Source: an uncultured Pseudomonadota bacterium
GTDB lineage: Bacteria; Myxococcota_A; UBA796; SXON01
NCBI GenBank assembly: GCA_903844155.1
Contig: CAIMSU010000232.1
Location: 62,001-126,000 of the forward strand
Direction: 5' to 3'
Length of the DNA: 64,000 nucleotides
Positions 54,252 through 63,215 of this stretch are shown piece after piece (within the stretch, counting starts at the first letter, position 1; every line of letters starts with the position of its first letter). The notes beneath the pieces are model-generated. The model was not told where the DNA came from, searched no databases, and saw nothing but the letters and a program-made list of their open reading frames with translations. The position numbers and the translations under genes were made by a program.

Positions 54252-56819
54252 ATGCGCGCCTCGAACCCTCGCCCCCACGTAGCCCGGCTCTTCCTCCTGG
54301 CTGGCTCGGCGTTGTCCGCCTGCACCTCGCGTCCGTCCGACGGCCCGGTGCTCTCCGCGGACAGCGCAGACGACGTCGCCGTCGAGGTCCCCTGCGATCT
54401 GTCTACCATCACGCTCCCGGCGTCCTACGCCCAGGCGGCCGACGTCACCGTGATTCGCGACGCGCTGAACATACCCCACATCTACGCCCAGAATGACGCG
54501 GACGCGTTCTACGCCCAGGGCTACCTGGAAGCACGCGAGCGGCTGATGCAGATCGACACGACCCGGCGCGCGGCGGATGGGACGCTCTCCGAGGTGTGGG
54601 GATCGAGCCAGCTCGGGAGCGACGAGCAGGCGCGCGCGATCGGCTTCGCCAAGTGGGCGTGCCCTGCCGTGCTCGCCATCGCGAGTGAGCGACCCGCCGA
54701 CTATGCGCTCATGGTCGCGTTCGTGAGCGGCGAGAACAAGTACGTGTCCGAGGTGCAGGCCGATCCCACACTGCGGCCGTACGGTATGGGGGAAAACGAG
54801 CTGAATTACACGCCCCAGCCCTTCACGCCCAGCGACGTCCTGGCGATGGGGCGGCGGATCACCTGGGGGTTTTCGAGCTCGCCCGAGCCCGAGATTCTCT
54901 ACACCCTGCTGGAAAAGCTCGTGCCGTCCTACCAGGACCTTCCCACGTTCCGCCCCATCGACGACACGTACACGATGCAAGACCAGGCGTTCCCCGCGTC
55001 TGCGCAGAGCACCAGTGACAACGCCCCCGCGACCGGGGTCGAGGCGCCCGATCCCGCGACGTTCGCGGCGTTCGTCGACCAGGTTCACAGCTTGCGGGCC
55101 CTGCACGGAAACGTGATGGGCTCCAACAATTGGGTGGTGAACGGGGCCCATACGGACAATGGCATGCCGTTCCTCGCCAACGATCCGCATGCGGGCCTCT
55201 CCGACCCAAGCGACCTCTACATGGTGCAGCTCGATTCCAAGGCCGCCGGCGGCGCCTTTGATGTTGCGGGCTGGGGGTTTGCGGGCGTTCCCGGCGTGCA
55301 GTTGGGCCACAACGAAAAGCTGGTCTGGGGCGCGACGGTGAACTTTGCGGACGTCGTTGACCTCTGGAACGTGGAGACGACGACGGACAGCGATGGGGCG
55401 CTCACCAAGGCCAACATCGGCGGCACGGAGACGCCAATCTTCGCGCGCCACGAGTCCATCCCCGTGAAGCAGGATGACGGCAGCGTCGTCGACACGGACT
55501 ACGTGGTGAATGAGATCCCGGACCGCGGGATCTTCCTTGGGCCGGAGATGCTGGACATCCCGAACCAGCTGCTCGGGGATGGCTCCATCCTCATGAATTG
55601 GACGGGATTTTCGGGGAGCGACGAGTTCTTCGAGTACTTCGACCTGGATCGCGCGGCGACCCTCGATGATTTTGTGGCAGCGGTCGACTACCAGCAGGTC
55701 GGGATCCACAACACGGTCGGCGCAACCGCCGACGGCATCCGGTACCACGTGCACGGGAATGTGCCGGATCGCGGTGGCGTTGGTCGGCCCGAAGCCTACG
55801 CGGTCATGGACGCCTCCGACCCGGCGACGCTCTGGTCGGGCGATTGGCTACCCGCGGAAGACTTTCCCGACCTCGATGGCTCGCAGGACTACATCGTCAC
55901 GGCCAACAATGACCCCTGGGGCCAGACGCGTGACAACGACCCGAACAACGACGCGTTCTACTATGGCGCCTTCTACGCGCCGGGCTTCCGCGCCAGCCGC
56001 ATCGACCATGAATTGGCGCGGTTGATGGGCGAGGGGCCGATGTCGGTCACCGACATGCAGGCGCTCCAGACTGACATCCACTCCAACGTCGCCGAGCACC
56101 TCCTGCCCTTCCTGGCGGACGCCGTCGCCCACATCGACGACGACGACTCGCTCACCCAATTCCGTGGGGATGCCAACCTCCTGGAGGCTGCCACGGATCT
56201 CGCCGACTGGGACCAGCGCGCGAACCGGGACTCCCAGGAGATGGCGTTGTTCCGGGCATTTCAGTCCATGGTCGCCAAGCGCCTCCTGGACGACGACCTG
56301 TCGATCCTGTTCGACTCGGTCGAGAGCGTCAACCCCGTCACCATGGACAAGTTCGCGATCCTGACGTTGCAGGACAACAATCCCCAGCTCACGGAGAACG
56401 CTTCGCGGTTTGACCTCCTCTCCGCCTTGCAGGACGCGATGACCTTCGTGGCCGACCGGAAGGTGGCCTTGAACACCGACATCTTCCCCTGGTCGGACCT
56501 GCACGCGGACAGCTTCGGAACGTCCTACGGGAGCGGGCAAGGACTGGCGGTGGACGGTGAGAATTCATCCGTGAACGTCTCGGAGTGCAGCATCCTGAAC
56601 AGCGGCTCGCTCCAGGACGCGTGCAACGCGGGGTCCGGCGCGGTCTTCCGTCAGGTCACCAGCTTTGACGCCGACGGTACGCCCGTCACCACGTTCAACT
56701 GGCCGTTCGGCAACACGACCAACGCCGACGCCTGGGTGGCCGGGACCTACGACACCCTCCTCTTCAAGCGGGCCGACGTCGAGGCCACCCAACTGTCCAG
56801 CGAGACCCTGTCGCCGTGA
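54252..56819 (+). CDS. penicillin-acylase-family (Ntn hydrolase) lipoprotein
   Basis: 855 residues. The signal ends GSALSAC. The alpha-subunit part contains VTVIRDALNIPHIYAQNDADAFYAQGYLEARERLMQ. The autoprocessing site is GSNNWVV with the nucleophile Ser291, which becomes the N-terminus of the beta chain, followed by LANDPHAGLSDPSDLY. The family includes penicillin G acylases and acyl-homoserine-lactone acylases; here the enzyme is lipid-anchored. Signal-molecule quenching or cleavage of amide-linked acyl chains is possible. The GTG that could begin the next gene overlaps its stop. Confidence 0.88.
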   Translation: MRASNPRPHVARLFLLAGSALSACTSRPSDGPVLSADSADDVAVEVPCDLSTITLPASYAQAADVTVIRDALNIPHIYAQNDADAFYAQGYLEARERLMQIDTTRRAADGTLSEVWGSSQLGSDEQARAIGFAKWACPAVLAIASERPADYALMVAFVSGENKYVSEVQADPTLRPYGMGENELNYTPQPFTPSDVLAMGRRITWGFSSSPEPEILYTLLEKLVPSYQDLPTFRPIDDTYTMQDQAFPASAQSTSDNAPATGVEAPDPATFAAFVDQVHSLRALHGNVMGSNNWVVNGAHTDNGMPFLANDPHAGLSDPSDLYMVQLDSKAAGGAFDVAGWGFAGVPGVQLGHNEKLVWGATVNFADVVDLWNVETTTDSDGALTKANIGGTETPIFARHESIPVKQDDGSVVDTDYVVNEIPDRGIFLGPEMLDIPNQLLGDGSILMNWTGFSGSDEFFEYFDLDRAATLDDFVAAVDYQQVGIHNTVGATADGIRYHVHGNVPDRGGVGRPEAYAVMDASDPATLWSGDWLPAEDFPDLDGSQDYIVTANNDPWGQTRDNDPNNDAFYYGAFYAPGFRASRIDHELARLMGEGPMSVTDMQALQTDIHSNVAEHLLPFLADAVAHIDDDDSLTQFRGDANLLEAATDLADWDQRANRDSQEMALFRAFQSMVAKRLLDDDLSILFDSVESVNPVTMDKFAILTLQDNNPQLTENASRFDLLSALQDAMTFVADRKVALNTDIFPWSDLHADSFGTSYGSGQGLAVDGENSSVNVSECSILNSGSLQDACNAGSGAVFRQVTSFDADGTPVTTFNWPFGNTTNADAWVAGTYDTLLFKRADVEATQLSSETLSP

Positions 56820-56845
56820 ACCCTTCCATCGCCCTCGGAGCCCCC

Positions 56846-58831
56846 ATGCGCCGCGCCATCTTTATCGCCCCTGCCGTCCCCACGCTCGCCGTCCTGGCGC
56901 TTTGCGCCTGCACCGGCAAGGCCGCGGACGACAGCTCCCCGACCATGGTCCCCCGCGAATTCTCCTCGTGCGACCCCATTTCCTACGACTACTGCTCGCT
57001 CCCCTACCCGAGCATGTACTACATGCGCGAGGACAGCAGCAGCCCCACCGGGTACCGCGTCCACTTTGGGGACACGACCCTCTCCGTCACCCACCAGGGC
57101 GTTCAGCCAACCACGCAGTACCTCAACGAGCTCGATGGCTTCTCGCCCTTCACGTTGTTGGAGGTCGAGTTTCCGAACATGGTGCTCGACGGGGTGCCCG
57201 GCCACGCTAACATCGCCGACAGCGTGGCGGACGGCTCCCCCATCGTCCTGATCGACGCGGAGACCGGCGCTCGGGTGCCGTGCTGGGCGGAGCTGGACGT
57301 GTCCGGAAACTACGTGGATGGCCAGGAATTCCTGCTGATCCGCAGTGCTGTGCCGCTCGAGAACGGCAAGCGCTACGTCGTCGGCATCCGCAACCTCAAG
57401 GACAAGACCGGCGCGACCGTCGCGGCCAGCGCCGGGTTCGCCGACTTGCGCGACGGGACCGCAACGCAGAATTGGGACATCGAGGGGCGGCGGGATGCCT
57501 ATGAGAGCATCTTCACCACGCTCGGGAACGATGGGTGGACGCGCTCGGATACCCAGCTTGCATGGGATTTTGTGGTCGGCAGCAAGGAGGGGATCACCGG
57601 CCGGGCGACGAGCATTCGTGACGATGTGTTTTCCCGCGTCGGCACCGCAGGGCCGCCCTATACGATCACCAGCATCGACGATGGCGCGGACGGCACGGGG
57701 TACAACGACAGCATCTTCCGTGTGGTGATGGGGACGCTGACGGCGCCGCTCTACACCGCCGACGACGGGCCCGGAACCTTCCTCACGCGCGACGCGAACG
57801 GGATGCCCTACTACAACGGCGACACCAGCGTGCCGTTCACCATCATCATCCCGCGCACGGCGCACGACAACCCGCGCCCGCTGCCGATCATGCAGTATGG
57901 ACACGGCCTGCTCGGCGGCCAGGACGAGATCTTCGCGGGCTACCTCGGCGAGATGGCCAACCAGTATGGCTTCTCGATCTTTGCGGTCGACTGGACCGGC
58001 ATGAAGAGCGAGGACACCAGCGACATCGAGCTGATGATGGCGCAGGACGTGGGCAAGTTTGCGATGATCCCCGAGCGCGAGCACCAGGGGTTCGCCGAGT
58101 TCTTCGCCGCCGAGCGGATGATGACGGGCGACATGGCCAGCGACGATGCGATGAAGTTTGCACCGACGGACGGTTCTGGGACCGATCCGGTCTCGGTCAT
58201 CGACCCGACCCAACTCTGGTACTATGGAAACTCGCAGGGGGGCATTCTCGGCGGCGCATATCTCGCGTTGAATCCGGACATCCCGCGTGGAGTGCTCGGG
58301 GTTCCTGGTACGCCGTACAGCCTTCTCCTCTCCCGCTCGGCCGACTTCACACCCTTCTTTGGCCTGCTGCAGGACGTCTACCCCGATCAGCGCGATGTCA
58401 GCTTCTTCATGTCGTGGATGCAGGATCTCTGGAACTCGGGCGACGCTGCCGGATATGCCCGGTACATGAACCAGGATCCGCTGGACGGGGTCGCCCACGA
58501 AGTTCTGCTGCAGGACGCCATTGGCGATGCCCAGGTCACAACCCTGGGCGCCCAGAACATGGCGCGCGCGTACGGGGCGGTGCAGGTCACGGACACGCCC
58601 TACGAGGACATCTACGGCGTCGATCAGGTCTCCTCCCCCTACACCGGCAGCGCCATCGCCGAATACTACCACAATACGCCGGATATTCCGCAAACCAACG
58701 TCCCGCCAGACGTCACGTACGACACCCACGAGGACACCCGCCGGACCGCGTCCGCCCAGGCGCAGCTCTACCACTTCCTCACGACCGGCGAAGTGATGAA
58801 CTACTGCGACGGCGTCTGCGATCCCGACTGA
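56846..58831 (+). CDS. alpha/beta-hydrolase-like lipoprotein
   Basis: 661 residues from ATG 56846, which has GGAG 5 nt upstream; a GTG at 56816 overlapping the acylase stop would only lengthen the signal peptide. The signal ends AVLALCAC. Residues ~25-330 form an unfamiliar beta-rich region. The catalytic part follows: PLPIMQYGHGLLGGQDEI, then the nucleophile elbow GNSQGGILGG with Ser463. The fold is like large secreted esterases found in Myxococcota. Close spacing to the acylase suggests co-expression. Confidence 0.78.
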   Translation: MRRAIFIAPAVPTLAVLALCACTGKAADDSSPTMVPREFSSCDPISYDYCSLPYPSMYYMREDSSSPTGYRVHFGDTTLSVTHQGVQPTTQYLNELDGFSPFTLLEVEFPNMVLDGVPGHANIADSVADGSPIVLIDAETGARVPCWAELDVSGNYVDGQEFLLIRSAVPLENGKRYVVGIRNLKDKTGATVAASAGFADLRDGTATQNWDIEGRRDAYESIFTTLGNDGWTRSDTQLAWDFVVGSKEGITGRATSIRDDVFSRVGTAGPPYTITSIDDGADGTGYNDSIFRVVMGTLTAPLYTADDGPGTFLTRDANGMPYYNGDTSVPFTIIIPRTAHDNPRPLPIMQYGHGLLGGQDEIFAGYLGEMANQYGFSIFAVDWTGMKSEDTSDIELMMAQDVGKFAMIPEREHQGFAEFFAAERMMTGDMASDDAMKFAPTDGSGTDPVSVIDPTQLWYYGNSQGGILGGAYLALNPDIPRGVLGVPGTPYSLLLSRSADFTPFFGLLQDVYPDQRDVSFFMSWMQDLWNSGDAAGYARYMNQDPLDGVAHEVLLQDAIGDAQVTTLGAQNMARAYGAVQVTDTPYEDIYGVDQVSSPYTGSAIAEYYHNTPDIPQTNVPPDVTYDTHEDTRRTASAQAQLYHFLTTGEVMNYCDGVCDPD

Positions 58832-58846
58832 ACCGGAGCCCACCCC

Positions 58847-59482
58847 ATGCTTGAAATCTCCCTGCTTCGGCACGGCCAGACTGACTTTTCGCGTGAGAAC
58901 CGGTTCTGCGGGTCCATCGACCCGCCGCTGAACGACGTGGGTCTGCGGATGGCGCAGGCGGTGGGAGACGGATGGAAGGACCATGGGTTTACGGCGATCT
59001 GGTGCTCGCCCGCCACGCGCACGCGTCAAACCGCCGGGCCGCTTGCCGCCGCGACGGGACTTGAACTGCACGTGGACGAGGGCCTCCGGGAGATCGACTA
59101 CGGCGACTGGGAGTCACTGCGGCACGAAGACGCGAAGGAGCGCTGGCCGGACGCCTACAATTTCTGGGCCGCAGACCCGGCAAGCCGGGGGACTCCTGGC
59201 GGTGAAACGGCGTTTCACGTCGCCGCGCGTTCGGCGCCGGTGATCGAGCGCATCCGGGTCGCGCACCCGGAAGGCCGGGTGCTCGTGGTCTCCCACAAGG
59301 CCACGCTTCGGGTGTTGATGTGCGCCTTGCTCGGGTTGGACGTCCGCTTGTTCCGGGAGCGGCTGGGTCAGCCCGTCGCGTCATTATCCAGGTTTGAGCT
59401 TACGAAGACGGGCGCGCGTCTGGTGATGCTCGGGAACGTGTCACACCTCCCGCCAGACCTTCGGGACATCGAGGGCACGTGA
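58847..59482 (+). CDS. histidine phosphatase family protein (phosphoglycerate-mutase-like)
   Basis: 211 residues. The catalytic motif is LLRHGQTDFSRENRFCG, with the phosphoacceptor His at residue 8; CSPATRTRQTAGPLA and GLREIDYGDWESL carry the proton-donor Glu, and VVSHKATLRVL the second His. Members dephosphorylate alpha-ribazole phosphate, sugar phosphates or other small substrates; the exact one is not evident. The stop is 10 nt from the convergent SGNH gene. Confidence 0.9.
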   Translation: MLEISLLRHGQTDFSRENRFCGSIDPPLNDVGLRMAQAVGDGWKDHGFTAIWCSPATRTRQTAGPLAAATGLELHVDEGLREIDYGDWESLRHEDAKERWPDAYNFWAADPASRGTPGGETAFHVAARSAPVIERIRVAHPEGRVLVVSHKATLRVLMCALLGLDVRLFRERLGQPVASLSRFELTKTGARLVMLGNVSHLPPDLRDIEGT

Positions 59483-59492
59483 TCCCGCCGGT

Positions 59493-60989
59493 TCAGAAGG
59501 TGAGCGCCACCTCGGAACCCCCCTCCGTCGTTGGTGCCGTCCTCGTCTTGCCGTCGGCGTCGGTGGCGGTCACGGTAATATCGGGGTGGCCGCCGCGCAC
59601 CTTGAGCGAGTAGGGGCCTGGCGCCGCGATCCACGTGAACCCGAGCGCCTGGCCATCGGCCGACTGCAGCTCGACCTTGATCGGCCCCGTGCCGCCGGTG
59701 ACGGTGCCGTGCACGTCCCAGCCGGTCACGGGCGAGCGGTTCGGGGCGGTCGCGACGGATGTCTGCGCGCCTCCGCCCCCCGGATTCTCGCCGGGCTCGG
59801 TGTGGTCCGGGTCCTTGCTGTTCGCCGCGCCCTCCTCGACGACGTCGGGAAAAAGCTGCGCTTGCGGCGAGTATTTCGCGGACTGGCCGCCGGGTTGCAC
59901 GGTGGCGTCGTCGACGAGCCCCGAGGCGTCAAAAGCGGCGTCCTTCCCGTAGAGCTTCTCCTGGGGCCAGCCGGCGGCCACAAGCGTGTCGGCGACGGCG
60001 CGGGCGATGTCCCCGGCGCCGCTGGAGGAGGGGTGCATCTGGTCGACGAACTTGTCGTCGAGGGCTGCGGGGTCGGCTTGCAGCGCGGCCACGGCCGAGG
60101 TGAGCGGGAGCGCGTGGAAGTCCGCGACGGCCTTTTGCGCCCGAAAGTACGGATCCCAGCCTGCGCCCTTGGGAAACTCGTGGTTGACGAGGCCCTTGTT
60201 CGCGGGCGAGATGAACGCGACGCCGGCGCCGTGCGCCTTGGCGGCGTGGATGATGGCGTCGAGGTTGGTGGCGTAGTCCTGGAGCGGGACGCGGCGCTCC
60301 TTCGCGTCGGGCCACTTGCTGTCCTTCGTCCAGGTCACGAGGTGTGCGCCGGTGCCGCCGCGCGCTTTGTCGATCCAGGCGGCCGTGAATTGGAACAGCG
60401 CGCTGTGAACGAGCAGGCTGTTGTGGTAGAGCGCCGCCGTCTTGAGCAGGTCTGCGTCGCGGAAGCCGTCTGCGTTGTTGTCGCTCCAGAGGTTGCCCGT
60501 CAGCAAAAGCGTCGGCTGAACGCTCCAGCCCACCTCGTCCAGTAGGATCTTCGTTTGCTCGGTGGAGTACCCGGGGATGGCACCGTTCACGACGTCCACG
60601 TCGATGCCGCGCGCCTTGAGCGCGGACTCCAACTGCACCGCGATCGTCTGGTCGTCCGGGATGCCGTGGCCAAAGAACGAGCTGTCGCCGATGACCAGGA
60701 GCCGCTCCCTGCCCGGCGGTCGCGGCACCTCGGGCGCCGGTCCACGCAGGCCGAGCGGGCCGATGGTGCACGTGACCTGCCCGTTCTTGCGCACGCCCTC
60801 GCCCATGCCCCACAGCCGGGTGTCGTTCGCTGTCATGACCACGCCGGGGTTGTCCGGGGCCCGCCAGATCGGGACCTGCGGGCCCAATGTTCGCGCCGCG
60901 CCCTCAAGGATCGCCATCACCGCTACGAACACCACTGCGGAGGCTGCAACCCGGTAGCGATTGCCACGCGTGGCGCGTCGTCGCGCCAT
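59493..60989 (-). CDS. SGNH/GDSL hydrolase, membrane-anchored
   Basis: 498 residues. One N-terminal signal anchor (~12-30). SGNH motifs: block I VIGDSSFFGHGIPDD, Gly/Asn blocks VVNGAIPGYSTEQ and LTGNLWSDNN, and the catalytic DQMHPSSSG near residue 315. The last ~110 residues form a separate Gly-rich linker and an Ig-like beta domain (GWDVHGTVTGGTGPIKVELQSADGQ). Likely an extracytoplasmic esterase or O-acyl hydrolase. It overlaps the upstream gene's stop by 1 nt (TGATG). Confidence 0.85.
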   Translation of the reverse strand: MARRRATRGNRYRVAASAVVFVAVMAILEGAARTLGPQVPIWRAPDNPGVVMTANDTRLWGMGEGVRKNGQVTCTIGPLGLRGPAPEVPRPPGRERLLVIGDSSFFGHGIPDDQTIAVQLESALKARGIDVDVVNGAIPGYSTEQTKILLDEVGWSVQPTLLLTGNLWSDNNADGFRDADLLKTAALYHNSLLVHSALFQFTAAWIDKARGGTGAHLVTWTKDSKWPDAKERRVPLQDYATNLDAIIHAAKAHGAGVAFISPANKGLVNHEFPKGAGWDPYFRAQKAVADFHALPLTSAVAALQADPAALDDKFVDQMHPSSSGAGDIARAVADTLVAAGWPQEKLYGKDAAFDASGLVDDATVQPGGQSAKYSPQAQLFPDVVEEGAANSKDPDHTEPGENPGGGGAQTSVATAPNRSPVTGWDVHGTVTGGTGPIKVELQSADGQALGFTWIAAPGPYSLKVRGGHPDITVTATDADGKTRTAPTTEGGSEVALTF

Positions 60990-62341
60990 CAGGCCGCCGT
61001 CAGGCCGTCCGCGCCGGGCCGCGCGCGAACCTCACCCGCGGGCGTGATGAAACGCCACACCTCGCCATCCCGGCGGCATTGGACGACTGGCAGGCTCGTC
61101 TCGCCAACGTCGTCGGTCACGACAAAGGGGCCAACCTCCTCCGGCAGCTCCTTCACCAGCTTTGCCAGGCTCGCCGCGTCTGCCGGGCCGCGGATGAGGA
61201 TGGCGACGGGCAATCCGCCCTCGTCGTCCAGCGCGTCGAGCAGCTTGCCGATGGCCTTGGGGGTGATCACGTCGAGCTTGTAGACGGGTCCGCCGAACGC
61301 CATCGCCGGCGTGTAGCCAACGGAAGTGGCCACAATCACGCGGTGGTGGCGCGCGAGCGTGGTGACGAGCGCGTCCGCGAGCGCGTTCGCGTCGGCACCC
61401 TCGGCCTTCCAGATCGCCGCGCCGCCGCTGAGCGAGGGGGTCGTCGGCCCGAGGAGGCCTGGTTCAGCCAGGGGGATCAGCTCATCGCCACCCCCGCGCC
61501 CACCGCGCATGCTCGAGTAGATGAGCCAGGTCACGAGCAACAATCCCGCGCCAAAGCCGACGTAGAGCATCGGGCTGATGGCCGTGGCGCCCGCAGGGGA
61601 CATCGCGGCGGGCGAGCCACCCGGGGCCGCCCCGGCTCCGATCGGTGGGGGCCCGCCGGGCGAGGTGGCTCCCGCCGGGGGTTGCCCCATCGCCGAGCCG
61701 TCTCCCCCCGGCGGGGTGCCGCCCCCAGACGGGGGTTGGCCAGCGGTCCCGCCGCCACCCATCGCGGCCCCGGGCGCGACCCCGTTTGTTCCAGGCGGCA
61801 CGGACCCATCTGGCGCGGTCAGCGCGGCCCCGGCTCCTGTCGGCGCTGCGGCTTGCCCCGCGACCGCCGGTGGTGCGCCCCCCGCGGTCCCGTCGCCCGT
61901 CGGCGTTGGGCCAGCGGGCTTGGAGGACTGGGCGGCCTCTGCCGTCATCGTCTTTCCGTCGACCGAGATCGCCAGGTCGCGCGCCGAGTTTGCCGGATCC
62001 CAGGAGACCTTGCCGCCTGTGTAGCTCGTCGCGCCGACGGACAGGGTGACCTCGAACGCGTCCGCGTCCAGCCAGGTCGTCCCCGAGTACACCTGATCGC
62101 CAGCGGTCACGTCCGGCGAGGTGCCATCGTCGCCGACCTTCACGTCCTTCGTCCCGCTCTCGCCCTTCAGGTGAACGACGACGTCCCCTGCCACGTTGTC
62201 CGCGGACTTCAGGTCGACCCGGATCACCAGGCCGTGGGGCGTGCCGGCCATGGCTGGCGAGCACAGCGCCGCGAGCAGCAGTGCGCTGCAGAGCCGGGAT
62301 GTGGCTCCGGGGCTGGCCCATCGCCGTATCACTGGCCGCAT
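60989..62341 (-). CDS. single-span membrane protein with Gly/Pro-rich stalk
   Basis: 450 residues from ATG 62341 (an adjacent TTG codon in frame is less likely); GGAG 6 nt upstream and TACGCT further up. Signal peptide (cleaved near SPAMA), then a ~110-residue beta domain (VVVHLKGESGTKDVKVGDDG), a ~130-residue Gly/Pro/Ala stalk, one membrane helix (~260-282, LYVGFGAGLLLVTWLIYSS) and a cytosolic domain (~300-450, ANALADALVTTLARHHRVIVATSVG). A transmembrane connector by layout. Coupled to the SGNH hydrolase. No known family. Confidence 0.75.
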   Translation of the reverse strand: MRPVIRRWASPGATSRLCSALLLAALCSPAMAGTPHGLVIRVDLKSADNVAGDVVVHLKGESGTKDVKVGDDGTSPDVTAGDQVYSGTTWLDADAFEVTLSVGATSYTGGKVSWDPANSARDLAISVDGKTMTAEAAQSSKPAGPTPTGDGTAGGAPPAVAGQAAAPTGAGAALTAPDGSVPPGTNGVAPGAAMGGGGTAGQPPSGGGTPPGGDGSAMGQPPAGATSPGGPPPIGAGAAPGGSPAAMSPAGATAISPMLYVGFGAGLLLVTWLIYSSMRGGRGGGDELIPLAEPGLLGPTTPSLSGGAAIWKAEGADANALADALVTTLARHHRVIVATSVGYTPAMAFGGPVYKLDVITPKAIGKLLDALDDEGGLPVAILIRGPADAASLAKLVKELPEEVGPFVVTDDVGETSLPVVQCRRDGEVWRFITPAGEVRARPGADGLTAA

Positions 62342-62393
62342 CAAGAACTCCGAACGTGGGACCGGAGCGTATCACGTGCGTTACGGGGGGAGA

Positions 62394-63215
62394 ATGCTGT
62401 CCTTGTCGAACCTGCGCGCCGCCCTGGCGCCGGCCGGCCTGAACGCCGTCGGCGTCGCTGACCCTGCAGCCTGGGACGCGAGGATGGGACCCGAACGGGT
62501 GACGGGCGCGCTGCTGCCGGGCGCGCGGGCCATCATCGTGGTCGGAAACGGCGGGCCGACGCTGTGGCGGGCGTTCGTGGCCGCGTTGGAGGCGGACCCA
62601 GGGCGGTTGACGCGCGAAAAGAACCCGATCGATGCGTTCGTGCGCCGCGAGGTCCTCCGTGCCGACGAAGCGCTCGGGGACGCACCCCGCCGCTGGTTCT
62701 GGGCCGCGGCGGACGCCGAGACGCACATCGACTTCCGGGTGCTCGCCCACCTCGCGGGCCTTGGCGCAGCCTCGCGGCTGGGCCTGCTGCTGCACGATCG
62801 CTGGGGCCCCTGGCTCGGCCTGCGCGCCGCCTGCTTTGTCGATCTCGCGCTGCCGTTCGACAGGCCGCAGACCGCCACCGGGCTGGAGCTGAGCGCGCAC
62901 TGCCGCGACTGCCACGCGTGTGAGGTTGCCTGTCCGGGTGCGGCTTTTCCGGGCGGGACCTGGGCGGTGGACGCGTGCTCCACGTTCCACCACACCTCGA
63001 CCGCCTGCGCGTCCACGTGCCACTCCCGCGCTGCCTGCCCGGTCGGCGCGAAAGATCGCTATGATCCGGACGAGTTCGCCTACCACTCCAACCGGCGGCT
63101 GGGTCGGCAGGCGCTACGGGCGCACCTGGGCGTGCGGGACGGCGCGGACCGCTTCGAGGGCGAAGGGCCGTTCTGGCGCGACTGGCGCACGCGCACGGAC
63201 GTGAGCGGTGGCTAG
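62394..63215 (+). CDS. QueG-like Fe-S protein
   Basis: 273 residues from ATG 62394 (GGGGGGAGA immediately upstream; TACGGG at -12 also gives leaderless spacing). The N-terminal ~170 residues recall the DUF1730 domain of epoxyqueuosine reductase (GVADPAAWDARM, LPGARAIIVVGNGG). The Cys-rich part is CRDCHACEVACPGAAF followed by a second set (STACASTCHSRAACPVG). QueG has CxxCxxCxxxCP repeats for two 4Fe-4S clusters and a B12 site; here the second cluster motif is atypical and the protein is short. A B12- or Fe-S-dependent reductase is likely, the substrate open. Confidence 0.75.
   Translation: MLSLSNLRAALAPAGLNAVGVADPAAWDARMGPERVTGALLPGARAIIVVGNGGPTLWRAFVAALEADPGRLTREKNPIDAFVRREVLRADEALGDAPRRWFWAAADAETHIDFRVLAHLAGLGAASRLGLLLHDRWGPWLGLRAACFVDLALPFDRPQTATGLELSAHCRDCHACEVACPGAAFPGGTWAVDACSTFHHTSTACASTCHSRAACPVGAKDRYDPDEFAYHSNRRLGRQALRAHLGVRDGADRFEGEGPFWRDWRTRTDVSGG

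Noticed and set aside
56747-59071. 774-residue minus-strand frame opposite the alpha/beta hydrolase lipoprotein gene
   Set aside because: Antisense to a protein with signal peptide and catalytic motif; the frame itself shows none.
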